A stretch of DNA of 13,635 nucleotides from an uncultured Eubacteriales bacterium (GTDB taxonomy: Bacteria > Bacillota > Clostridia > Monoglobales > Monoglobaceae), in contig CAJKNM010000042.1 of the NCBI GenBank assembly GCA_905201285.1, positions 1 through 13,635 on the forward strand, in the 5' to 3' direction. The translations under genes and the position numbers were made by a program. The notes beneath the pieces were generated by a model. The model made no database searches, was not told where the DNA came from, and worked only from the letters and a program-made list of their open reading frames with translations. Each line of letters starts with the position of its first letter. Position 1 is the first letter of the stretch. Shown here piece by piece: positions 6,451 to 13,629 of the stretch.

Positions 6451-6546
6451 ATGAAAGAGCAAACGAAAATAAAAATAAGAATATTGTTTAATAAGATACT
6501 CAGAAAGATAACAAAACAGATTTTATTTAAAATATATCCTGATTAA
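6451..6546 (+). CDS. 31-residue cationic amphipathic micropeptide
   Basis: I do not recognise this peptide. AAAGGAG at 6436-6442 is a textbook SD with 8-nt spacing to the ATG, the best translation signal in the AT-rich island. The peptide is rich in Lys and Ile, with 7 Lys and 2 Arg against one Glu and one Asp (net about +7). Residues 13-28 place hydrophobics at 13, 16, 17, 20, 24 and 28 and charges between them, as in an amphipathic helix that lies on a membrane. It ends KIYPD. A frame open from 6316 would add 45 residues through the promoter, with no SD, so I reject that start. It diverges from the RHH gene and lies 81 nt before the Ca2+ ATPase, with no terminator between. Possible roles are a pump-modulating peptide or a membrane-active toxin; both are inference. 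Confidence 0.55.
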   Translation: MKEQTKIKIRILFNKILRKITKQILFKIYPD

Positions 6547-6627
6547 AACCATAGCTAAGCGTCATAAAACCCGTCTTGTCCGCATAAGCATAAGTAATAA
6601 CGAATGAATTGCGGAGGGCGGCTTTAA

Positions 6628-9249
6628 ATGAACAAAATACAGGGACTAAGCACCGCCGAGGCGGAAAAATCGGCACGGGAGCACGGAAAGAACACACTGA
6701 CCCCAAGAGAGAAACGAAACTTTTTTCAGACCTATATGAGTAATTATGACGACCCGATTATAACGGTTCTGCTTATTGCTTTGGGCATAAACGTGGTTTT
6801 TACTTTTTTCGGAAAGGTGGATTGGCACGAATGCTGTGGAATACTCTTATCAATCATAATTTCGACCTTTGTGTCCGCACTTTCGGAATACAGTAACGAA
6901 AATACCTTCAGAAAGCTCCAGGCCGAGGCGGAAATGACAAAGTGTAAGGTCTATCGTGACGGAAGTCTATGCGAAATTTTGACCTCGGATATAGTCTGCG
7001 GGGATTTAATTCTCTTACAGTCAGGGGATATTATTCCGGCGGACGGAAGAATAGCAGAGGGAAAGATTTCGATTGACCAGTCACCTCTCAACGGCGAGAG
7101 CAAGGAGGCGGAGAAGGTGTTTGACGGAGTGATGTCGGATAAATCCGCCTTCAATGATTTTTGGAACCGTCACAATCTCTTCCGCGGAAGCGTGGTATGC
7201 TCGGGTGAGGCAAAGATGGTTGCCGATGTTATCGGTGACAGCACTGTCTATGGAAAACTGACGCGCGAGGCACAGGAGGAGGGGAGAGAAAGTCCGCTCA
7301 CCGTTAAGCTTTCAAAGCTGGCTCAGAGTATCAGTAAGTTCGGGTGTATCAGTGCCGTTGCTATTGTTCTTATCAGCTTTTTCAATAATGTGTTTATAAA
7401 TCAGTGTTTTGACCCGGTTATGATTGCCGGTTACTTTACTGATAAAGCACAGGTTATATCCGATATAGTCAGCTCGCTTATAATCGGAATAATAGTGATA
7501 GTTGTCGCTGTTCCGGAGGGACTTCCGCTTATGATTGCGATTGTTTGCTCGCTTAATATGAAGAAGATGTTAAAGGCGAATGTCCTTGTCAGACGGCTGA
7601 TAGGAATAGAGACCTCGGGAGGGGTGAATATTCTTTTTACCGATAAGACAGGCACGATTACAAGGGGAAAGCCGCGCGTCGTGCGCTTTTATGACGGAGC
7701 GGGCGGCGAGTATACTAACTTTCCCGAGCTTGGAGTCGAGCTTAGCAGGCTTTTTGGAATATCTGTCGCGGCGAACTCGGCGGCGAGGTTTTCGGGGAAG
7801 AAAATAATCGGCGGAAACGCAACGGAAAAGGCACTTTTGGAATTTGCGGGCCGGCGCGGCGCAACGCTTGGCGGAGCGGAAATAATAAAAAGCATACCGT
7901 TTATGTCCGAGAAAAAATATTCTATGGCGTGCGTGGACAGGGGAAAGAGGCTCACGCTTGTAAAGGGCGCGCCTGAGATAATTGTTCCGCGGTGCGGTGA
8001 ATTTTATGATAAAAGAGGCGGAAGGCAAGCTCTTTCGCGCGGCGTTCTTGATGAGAAGATGACTAAGGCGGCCAGGGGCGCGATGCGGCTTATTGCGCTT
8101 GCGGCGGCGGACGGCGGATGCAGCGATGAGCTTCCGGATAAGATGACGCTTATAGGAATAGCGGCAATCCGCGACGATGTTAGGCCCGAGGCGCGGGCGG
8201 CGATAGCCGATGTTCAGCGTGCGGGAATCCAGGTGGTGATGATTACCGGTGACCGCGCCGAGACCGCGGTTGCCATAGCGGAAGAAGCGGGGCTTATGAC
8301 GAGCGGAAGTGTGGTTTTAACCTCGAGGGAACTCGCGGCAATGTCAGACAGTGAGGTTAAAATGCTTCTGCCTGAGCTTCGCGTTGTGGCGAGGGCTCTT
8401 CCGTCGGATAAGAGCCGGCTTGTCAGAATTGCACAGAGTATGAATCTGGTTGTGGGAATGACCGGCGACGGCGTGAATGACGCACCCGCGCTGAAGCTTG
8501 CCGACGTGGGATTCGCCATGGGCGGCGGGGCGGAGGCCGCTGCCGCGGCGGCGGATATTGTGATTCTCGATGATAACTTCCGTTCAATCAGAAACGCTGT
8601 CCTGTACGGAAGGACGATTTATAAGAGCATAAAGAAGTTCATACAGTTTCAGCTGACAATAAACGTTGCGGCGGTGACGGTGTCGATGATAGGCCCGATA
8701 GTCGGGGTTGAAAAGCCGCTTGATATTTCTCAGATGATATGGACGAATCTGATGATAGACAGCCTTGCGGCTATTGCCTTCGGCGGTGAGCCCGCGCTCA
8801 ATCGGTTTATGGGAGAGAGGCCGAGAAGGCGTGATGAGAGCATAATTGACAAAAAAATGTGGAGCGCAATAATTGTTGACGGACTTTACATATGCGCGCT
8901 GAGCCTTGTTTTCTTTATATCCCCGTATATAAGGGGTCTTTTCAGACAGGCGCCGAACGATATTTATTTTTACACCGGGTATTTCACGCTGTTTATTTTT
9001 ATAAGTATCTGTAACGCCTTTAACGCGCGATGTGACGGAATAGATTTGTTTGAAAATCTGGCACTTAACAAACAATTCCTGATTGTGATGGCCGGAGTGG
9101 CGGCGGTTCAGGTGCTTATGACGTATTACGGCGGAAGCATATTGAGAACTGCGGGACTGAATTCATCGGAATGGATAGCGGTTGTTCTTCTTGCGCTTAC
9201 GATATTCCCGATAGATATTATAAGAAAGCTGGCTGTGCGCAGACTTTAA
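6628..9249 (+). CDS. Calcium-translocating P-type ATPase, PMCA/SERCA type (P2)
   Basis: This pump uses ATP to export Ca2+ (some relatives also move Mn2+). Motifs run in order over 873 residues: actuator loop LNGES (154-158), M4 site VPEGLP (295-300, E297), phosphorylation site DKTGT (339-343, D339), nucleotide-domain KGAPE (446-450), TGD (540-542), hinge GDGVNDAP (613-620), M5 LTINVAA (676-682, N679), and M6 WTNLMIDS (705-712, N707 and D711). The Glu-Asn-Asn-Asp set matches one Ca2+ site, as in PMCA pumps. Two motifs differ slightly from textbook form: NGES for TGES and DKTGTIT for DKTGTLT. Full length, with about ten membrane helices and no long C-terminal regulatory tail. GGAGGG at 6613-6618 sets the start. 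No promoter is evident in the 81 nt upstream, so it may be transcribed with the micropeptide. Confidence 0.94.
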   Translation: MNKIQGLSTAEAEKSAREHGKNTLTPREKRNFFQTYMSNYDDPIITVLLIALGINVVFTFFGKVDWHECCGILLSIIISTFVSALSEYSNENTFRKLQAEAEMTKCKVYRDGSLCEILTSDIVCGDLILLQSGDIIPADGRIAEGKISIDQSPLNGESKEAEKVFDGVMSDKSAFNDFWNRHNLFRGSVVCSGEAKMVADVIGDSTVYGKLTREAQEEGRESPLTVKLSKLAQSISKFGCISAVAIVLISFFNNVFINQCFDPVMIAGYFTDKAQVISDIVSSLIIGIIVIVVAVPEGLPLMIAIVCSLNMKKMLKANVLVRRLIGIETSGGVNILFTDKTGTITRGKPRVVRFYDGAGGEYTNFPELGVELSRLFGISVAANSAARFSGKKIIGGNATEKALLEFAGRRGATLGGAEIIKSIPFMSEKKYSMACVDRGKRLTLVKGAPEIIVPRCGEFYDKRGGRQALSRGVLDEKMTKAARGAMRLIALAAADGGCSDELPDKMTLIGIAAIRDDVRPEARAAIADVQRAGIQVVMITGDRAETAVAIAEEAGLMTSGSVVLTSRELAAMSDSEVKMLLPELRVVARALPSDKSRLVRIAQSMNLVVGMTGDGVNDAPALKLADVGFAMGGGAEAAAAAADIVILDDNFRSIRNAVLYGRTIYKSIKKFIQFQLTINVAAVTVSMIGPIVGVEKPLDISQMIWTNLMIDSLAAIAFGGEPALNRFMGERPRRRDESIIDKKMWSAIIVDGLYICALSLVFFISPYIRGLFRQAPNDIYFYTGYFTLFIFISICNAFNARCDGIDLFENLALNKQFLIVMAGVAAVQVLMTYYGGSILRTAGLNSSEWIAVVLLALTIFPIDIIRKLAVRRL

Positions 9250-9316
9250 AATTCGGAATAGCGGCACGGCGTTTTGCATAATATATTAGAGATAAAACGA
9301 CATCGGGGGCGGTTGA

Positions 9317-10474
9317 ATGAAGCGGTGGATTGCGGCGCTTGCTATAATAATAATCGGAACAGTAAACAGTATGACCGTGCTTGCGTCTGTCGGCGTATCG
9401 GCAAGGTCGGCAATTCTGATTGAGAAGGACTCGGGAAGGGTTCTGTTTGAAAAGAATTCGGAGGAGAAGCTTCCTATGGCAAGCACAACCAAGATTATGA
9501 CGGCGGCTGTCGCTTTAGAGAGCCGGGAACTCGACTGCGAAATCGAAATTTCGGAGAGCGCAGCCGGGGTCGAGGGGTCAAGTATGTATCTTCAAAAGGG
9601 TGAGGTTATGACTCTTCGCGACCTGCTTTACGGTCTGATGCTGTCATCGGGGAACGATGCGGCGGTTGCCATAGCCGAAGATATTGCAGGCTCCGGGGAG
9701 AAGTTCGCCGAGCTTATGAACGAAAAGGCAGCCCAAATCGGAATGAAGAATTCGCACTTCACGAACCCGAACGGACTCCCCGACGAGAATCATTATTCAA
9801 CGGCCGCAGATATGGCGCGACTATGCGCCTATGCAATGAAGAATCCGACCTTTTGTGAGATAGCCGCGACAAAAAACTATAAGATTTCCGGCGGAAAGGT
9901 CGCATATCCGCGCGCTCTTTCAAACCACAACAGGCTTCTTAATATGTATGACGGATGTGTCGGTGTAAAAACGGGATTTACAAAGGCGGCGGGAAGGTGT
10001 CTTGTCAGTGCGGCACAGCGCGGCGGAATGACGCTCATCTGTGTGACGCTTAATGCACCCGATGACTGGAATGATCATATGAGCCTTTTTGACTATGGCT
10101 TTTCAACATATAAATATACCAAAATCGCCGACAGCGAAATCCCGGCCTGCGGGGTGGCGGTGAACGGTTCGGCGGACGGAGCGGTTCCGCTCTATCCCGA
10201 GAGAGATGTGTTTTATCCTCTTGCCGAGGGGGAAGGCTTTTCGGAGGAGACACAAACATACCCCGAGCTTTCGGCGCCGATGCGAAGCGGTGAGACAGCG
10301 GGAAAGATCTCGGTCACAATTTGCGAGTCTGAGTCGGGTGCGAGAATAGGAACGGCCGAGCTTCCGCTGATAGTAAAAAATGATGTCGAATGTGTGGGGG
10401 CGGCGGCATATAAGAACAGCTTTATCGAGGAGATGCGGCTGTTATTCGGATGCTGGCTCAGACTGTGTTCGTGA
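9317..10474 (+). CDS. D-alanyl-D-alanine carboxypeptidase (low-molecular-weight PBP, DacF/PBP5-like)
   Basis: Serine peptidase S11 family enzyme that removes the terminal D-Ala from peptidoglycan pentapeptides outside the cell, limiting cross-linking. A signal peptide covers about residues 1-23 or 1-29 (KRW, then a hydrophobic core, VLAS or VSA cleavage). The three catalytic motifs are present: SxxK at 56-59 (STTK, S56 nucleophile), SGN at 111-113 and KTG at 218-220. A beta-rich C-terminal domain of the PBP5_C type covers about 270-355. The last 20 residues end FGCWLRLCS; the family usually ends in an amphipathic membrane anchor, and this one carries two Cys (379, 384), which is unusual. SD support is modest (GGGGGCGG at 9305-9312). 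No clear terminator precedes or follows it. DacA and DacF roles cannot be separated here. Confidence 0.93.
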   Translation: MKRWIAALAIIIIGTVNSMTVLASVGVSARSAILIEKDSGRVLFEKNSEEKLPMASTTKIMTAAVALESRELDCEIEISESAAGVEGSSMYLQKGEVMTLRDLLYGLMLSSGNDAAVAIAEDIAGSGEKFAELMNEKAAQIGMKNSHFTNPNGLPDENHYSTAADMARLCAYAMKNPTFCEIAATKNYKISGGKVAYPRALSNHNRLLNMYDGCVGVKTGFTKAAGRCLVSAAQRGGMTLICVTLNAPDDWNDHMSLFDYGFSTYKYTKIADSEIPACGVAVNGSADGAVPLYPERDVFYPLAEGEGFSEETQTYPELSAPMRSGETAGKISVTICESESGARIGTAELPLIVKNDVECVGAAAYKNSFIEEMRLLFGCWLRLCS

Positions 10475-10605
10475 GTGCGTATTCCGGTTTAAATATTAAT
10501 GCTGTGCAGTATAATGTCCGGACTAAAGCCTCGGGTTTTGTTAAAGGTGAACAAATTAAATGTGTTTTTTGGGATTTTGTCAGCCAAAGAGTAAGGAAAA
10601 AAATA

Positions 10606-10634
10606 TTGCAAAAAAAAGTCTTTTGAGATATAAT
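10606..10634 (+). promoter_or_regulatory. Sigma-A promoter of rluB
   Basis: TTGCAA at 10606-10611 and a perfect TATAAT at 10629-10634 are 17 nt apart. The start should be near 10641, leaving a leader of about 56 nt before the GTG at 10697. The AT-rich stretch 10553-10605 upstream could act as an UP element. This is the strongest promoter I can read in the window. The rest of the 222-nt gap after the carboxypeptidase gene holds no gene; a second TATAAT at 10510-10515 has no good -35. Confidence 0.8.
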
Positions 10635-10669
10635 AATACCGTATAGGTGATTTTCGCCGATACGGTATT
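10635..10669 (+). promoter_or_regulatory. Inverted repeat / 5' leader hairpin across the rluB start site
   Basis: AATACCGTAT (10635-10644) and ATACGGTATT (10660-10669) are perfect 10-bp inverted arms. Between them GGTG (10646-10649) can pair with CGCC (10655-10658) around an ATTTT loop. The left arm starts at the base after the -10 box and covers the predicted start site, so as DNA it is placed like an operator. As RNA starting near 10641 only the inner part (GUAU/AUAC plus GGUG/CGCC) would fold, giving a hairpin at the 5' end. TTTT follows, but the stem is AT-rich, so termination is uncertain. Confidence 0.55.
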
Positions 10670-10681
10670 TTGATGTATATG

Positions 10682-10687
10682 AGAGGA
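10682..10687 (+). promoter_or_regulatory. Shine-Dalgarno site that fixes the rluB GTG start
   Basis: AGAGGA lies 9 nt before GTG 10697. The upstream in-frame starts (TTG 10670, ATG 10673, ATG 10679) have no SD; the first two overlap or abut the leader inverted repeat and all three lie before this SD. Starting at GTG gives MLRLQKYLAE, the normal S4-domain N-terminus of the RluB family. Confidence 0.8.
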
Positions 10688-10696
10688 TTTGGTTCT

Positions 10697-11524
10697 GTGC
10701 TGAGATTACAGAAATATCTTGCTGAATGCGGGGTGGCGTCACGCCGCGGAGCGGAAGCTTTAATAAAAGAAGGAAGGGTCAGAGTCAACGGTGAAACCAT
10801 ACGCGAAATGGGCGTACAGGTGGACGAGGATAATGATATTATTGAGTTTGACGGGGCGAGGGTCAAGCCTCAGAAGAAAATGATTTACATTATGTTAAAT
10901 AAGCCTGAGGGGTTTGTGACCACCGTTTCGGATGACAAGGGCCGCGATACGGTTATGAGCCTTGTTTCAGATATTCCGGCAAGAATATATCCGGTCGGCC
11001 GTCTTGATTATGATACAGAGGGTCTGCTTTTGATGACAAATGACGGGGATTTGACATATAAGATTACACATCCTAAAAATAATGTAGAAAAAACCTATGT
11101 TGCGGAAGTCAGCGGAAATATAAATATGGATACGATTACGCGGCTTAGATGCGGCGTTGTGGTTGACGGAGTGCGGACAAGTCCGGCTAAGGTTGAAGTT
11201 ATCGGGGCAACAAGACTTGGAACAAAGCTTAAAATCACTATTCACGAGGGCAGAAACCGCCAGGTGAGAAAGATGTTTGAGGCGGTGGGATGTCTGGTTA
11301 AACGCCTGACCAGAACCGAGGAGGCGGGACTTAAATTAGGTCACGTTCCGCTCGGAAGATGGAGAAAGCTGACCGAACCCGAAATAAATATGCTTAAAAA
11401 GATTGGAACGGGGAAGAAAACCTCGGCTCAGAACAGCCGAAGAATCTTTAATTCCAAAAACGGCGGAAAAACCGCCGGAGGAAGAACTAAAAATTCGGGT
11501 GGCAGAGGAAGAAAAACTAAATAA
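10697..11524 (+). CDS. rluB: 23S rRNA pseudouridine synthase, RsuA/RluB family
   Basis: Converts a specific uridine of large-subunit rRNA to pseudouridine (position 2605 in E. coli RluB). An N-terminal S4 RNA-binding domain (about 1-55; LRLQKYLAECGVASRR) leads into the catalytic domain. The catalytic Asp is D104 in GRLDYDTEGLLLMTNDGDL. Other conserved blocks are YIMLNKPEGFVTT (64-76), THPK (124-127) and HEGRNRQVRKMFEAVG (183-198). Residues 237-275 form a Lys/Arg/Gly/Asn-rich tail without predicted fold, likely extra RNA contact; such tails are common but variable in the family. The GTG start is chosen from the SD at 10682-10687 and family alignment. mmdA follows 63 nt later, possibly cotranscribed. 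RsuA and RluB can be hard to separate; the length and tail favour RluB. Confidence 0.91.
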   Translation: MLRLQKYLAECGVASRRGAEALIKEGRVRVNGETIREMGVQVDEDNDIIEFDGARVKPQKKMIYIMLNKPEGFVTTVSDDKGRDTVMSLVSDIPARIYPVGRLDYDTEGLLLMTNDGDLTYKITHPKNNVEKTYVAEVSGNINMDTITRLRCGVVVDGVRTSPAKVEVIGATRLGTKLKITIHEGRNRQVRKMFEAVGCLVKRLTRTEEAGLKLGHVPLGRWRKLTEPEINMLKKIGTGKKTSAQNSRRIFNSKNGGKTAGGRTKNSGGRGRKTK

Positions 11525-11587
11525 GAAACAGATTAAATTTATATATAGTCGGGAGACCGGCAAGTACATTAAGGAGGAGACTTAACG

Positions 11588-13123
11588 ATGGGTAAGTTAA
11601 ATGATTTACAGCAGAAGCGCTTAACCATTGAACAAGGCGGCGGAGCTGAAAAGATTAAACAGCAGCACGAAAACGGCAAGAAGACAGCAAGAGAGAGAAT
11701 AGCTATGCTTTTTGACGAAGGAAGCTTTGTTGAGGTTGACGCATTTGTAACTCACCGCTGCGGTGAATTTAATATGGCGGATAATTATGCCCCCGCAGAA
11801 GGTGTAGTAACGGGTTACGGTACGGTTGACGGCCGGCTTGTATATGCGTATTCACAGGATTATACCGTTATCGGCGGCTCAATCGGCGAAATGCACGCGG
11901 CTAAAATCTGCAAGGTTATGGATATGGCGCTTAAGATGGGTGCTCCGGTTATCGGAGTTTGCGATTCGGGCGGAGCAAGAATCCAGGAAGGCGTTGATGC
12001 GCTTAAAGGTTTCGGTGATATTTTCTATCACAATGCGATTGCATCGGGAGTTGTTCCTCAGATTTCGGTTGTGCTCGGCCCGTGTGCCGGCGGAGCGGTT
12101 TTCTCACCCGCAATGACCGACTTTATTGTTATGGCCGATAAGACAAGCCATATGTTTATTACCGGACCGTCGGTTGTTAAGGCGGTTACGGGAGAGGATG
12201 TCAGCTTTGATGACCTCGGCGGAGCAGAAACGCACGCGACGAAGAGCGGCGTTGCGGGAATCAGATGTGCTACGGAGGAGGAGTGCTTCAGTCAGGTTAA
12301 AAACCTGCTTTCATACCTGCCTTCAAATAATCTGGAAACAGCGCCGGCCTATGAGTGCACAGACGATTTAAACAGAGTGTCTGAGGCGCTTGACAGCATC
12401 ATCCCCGAGAACGGTTCGTATGACGTGAAGGGTATTATAGCCGAGGTTGCTGACAACGGCGAGTATATGGAAATATTTCCTCAGTATGCGGAAAACCTCG
12501 TTACCTGTTTTATCAGGCTGAACGGTTCCACCGTCGGGGTTTTGGCAAATCAGCCGTCGGTTAAGTCCGGCTCGCTGGATTGCGCTTCATCAGAGAAGGG
12601 CGCAAGATTCGTCCGTTTCTGCGATAGCTTTAATATTCCGATTGTCACTTTCACGGACGTTCCGGGATACCTTCCGGGAACCGAACAGGAGTACGGCGGC
12701 ATCATCCGCCATGGGGCAAAGCTTTTATATGCTTTCTCAGAGGCGACGGTGCCTAAGGTGAACGTTATACTTAAAAAAGCATACGGCGGCGCATATGTCG
12801 CTATGAACAGCAAGCATCTGGGTGCGGATATGGTATTTGCGTGGCCGACAGCAGAAATCGCTGTTATGGGTCCCGAAGGTGCGGCAAATATAATCTTTAA
12901 GAATGATATTGCGGCATCGGATAATCCGATACAGACCAGACAGGAAAAGATTAAGGAATACACAGATAAGTTCACGAATCCTTATATGGCGGCGGCACGC
13001 GGATACGTTGATGATGTAATAGAACCCGACTCGACTCGCCCGAGGCTTATTGCCGCTCTTGAGATGCTTATGAGCAAGAGAGATTCAAAGCCGGCTAAGA
13101 AGCACGGCAACATTCCGATGTAA
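11588..13123 (+). CDS. mmdA: Acyl-CoA carboxyltransferase, probable methylmalonyl-CoA decarboxylase alpha subunit (MmdA)
   Basis: Biotin-dependent carboxyltransferase of the PccB/MmdA family with two crotonase-fold halves (about 1-260 and 270-511). It would move CO2 from methylmalonyl-CoA to biotin on a carrier protein; decarboxylation of carboxybiotin then drives Na+ export. Signatures are GGSIGEMHAAKI (96-107), CDSGGARIQEG (125-135), GPCAGGAVFSPAMTD (164-178), FITGPSVVKAVTGE (190-203), and in the second half YLPGTEQEYGGIIRHGAKLL (361-380) and KAYGGAYVAM (397-406). The GGA and YGGAY glycines form the two oxyanion holes. Length 511 fits MmdA. A strong AAGGAGGAG at 11571-11579 precedes the ATG. 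The OadG gene 13 nt downstream favours a decarboxylase pump over propionyl-CoA carboxylase, which shares the fold. Carrier and beta subunits are outside the window. Confidence 0.88.
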   Translation: MGKLNDLQQKRLTIEQGGGAEKIKQQHENGKKTARERIAMLFDEGSFVEVDAFVTHRCGEFNMADNYAPAEGVVTGYGTVDGRLVYAYSQDYTVIGGSIGEMHAAKICKVMDMALKMGAPVIGVCDSGGARIQEGVDALKGFGDIFYHNAIASGVVPQISVVLGPCAGGAVFSPAMTDFIVMADKTSHMFITGPSVVKAVTGEDVSFDDLGGAETHATKSGVAGIRCATEEECFSQVKNLLSYLPSNNLETAPAYECTDDLNRVSEALDSIIPENGSYDVKGIIAEVADNGEYMEIFPQYAENLVTCFIRLNGSTVGVLANQPSVKSGSLDCASSEKGARFVRFCDSFNIPIVTFTDVPGYLPGTEQEYGGIIRHGAKLLYAFSEATVPKVNVILKKAYGGAYVAMNSKHLGADMVFAWPTAEIAVMGPEGAANIIFKNDIAASDNPIQTRQEKIKEYTDKFTNPYMAAARGYVDDVIEPDSTRPRLIAALEMLMSKRDSKPAKKHGNIPM

Positions 13124-13136
13124 GGGGGTATATTTT

Positions 13137-13502
13137 ATGTCTGTAACAGAAGCGCTCGGCGAAGGCGTAATGGTCACGGTTGTGGGCCTGATAATAGTAT
13201 TTTCGGTGCTTATTATACTTATGCTTGTTATGATGGCTATGAAAAAAATATTCTATAAAGAGCCGGAAAAGGCAGAAACAAAGGCTGACGAGGTTCAGAA
13301 AACTGTTCCCTTGCAGGAACAATCACCGGAAGAACAGCCGGCGGAGGACCCGAATTTGATTGCGGTTCTGGCGGCGGCCGTTGCGGCAAGCTTAAACACA
13401 TCTGCATATAATCTTAAAATCAAATCGTACAGACGAATCGACAATAACACCCCGGCATGGAATAAGGCGGGATTGAGAGATGCAATCGATTCAAGATATT
13501 AA
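13137..13502 (+). CDS. OadG-family sodium pump decarboxylase gamma subunit (MmdD-like)
   Basis: A small single-pass membrane subunit that holds Na+-translocating decarboxylase complexes together. Residues 10-36 form the membrane helix (VTVVGLIIVFSVLIILMLVM within it), followed by a basic step KKIFYK, a Glu/Gln/Lys-rich linker (42-72) and a conserved C-terminal block: LIAVLAAAVAASL (74-86), then YRRIDNN and PAWNKAGLRDAIDSRY at the end. The length of 121 residues is normal. AAGGGGG at 13122-13128 overlaps the mmdA stop region, with 8-nt spacing to the ATG, so translation should follow mmdA closely. Hairpin repeats begin 17 nt after the stop, so the operon, if it continues, is read through them. 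Confidence 0.87.
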   Translation: MSVTEALGEGVMVTVVGLIIVFSVLIILMLVMMAMKKIFYKEPEKAETKADEVQKTVPLQEQSPEEQPAEDPNLIAVLAAAVAASLNTSAYNLKIKSYRRIDNNTPAWNKAGLRDAIDSRY

Positions 13503-13519
13503 ATTGTGACTATGCCATA

Positions 13520-13629
13520 ATTGGCTTAACCCGCGTGAACACGGGAATTTATCAGATTAGTTTAACCCCGCACGAACGCGGGAAAATTATCAGATTGGCT
13601 TATCCCGCGCGAGCGCGGGAAATTATCAG
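13520..13629. repeat. Three tandem 36-38 bp hairpin-bearing repeat units
   Basis: The units are 13520-13555 (36 bp), 13556-13593 (38 bp) and 13594-13629 (36 bp). Each starts ATTRGYTTAWC, carries a 16-nt GC-rich hairpin (13530-13545, 13567-13582, 13604-13619) of form CCCG-N8-CGGG, and ends AATTATCAG or ATTTATCAG. They are joined head to tail with no unique spacers, and the window ends six bases after the third, so more copies may follow. On the minus strand each hairpin is a complete 6-bp stem with a tetraloop (UUCA, UUCG, CUCG), using one G-U wobble in the first two; on the plus strand those positions are C-A or A-C mismatches. There is no T tract on either side, so ordinary termination is unlikely. 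Confidence 0.8.

Noticed and set aside
6547..6627. yybP-ykoY (Mn2+) riboswitch before the cation ATPase
   Set aside because: The gap is only 81 nt and lacks the paired stems and conserved loops of that riboswitch. The same holds for the gap before the CDF gene, which is only 14 nt.
7570..8028. 152-codon minus-strand open frame inside the ATPase gene, with others at 7431-7655, 8214-8519 and 8584-9075
   Set aside because: They lie opposite a full-length gene with all catalytic motifs, have no SD or recognisable domain, and reflect GC-rich codons read in reverse.
9250..9316. Terminator or promoter between the ATPase and carboxypeptidase genes
   Set aside because: No stem with a T tract was found. 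A CATAAT at 9277-9282 has no -35 partner, so I do not call a promoter.
10475..10605. Small RNA or terminator after the carboxypeptidase gene
   Set aside because: Short complementary pieces (TCCGG/CCGGA) are too far apart and weak, and there is no T tract following a stem.
11826..12371. Two open frames on the plus strand inside mmdA (11826-12116 and 12126-12371)
   Set aside because: They are out-of-frame shadows of mmdA, Arg/Leu-rich, with no SD and no domain.
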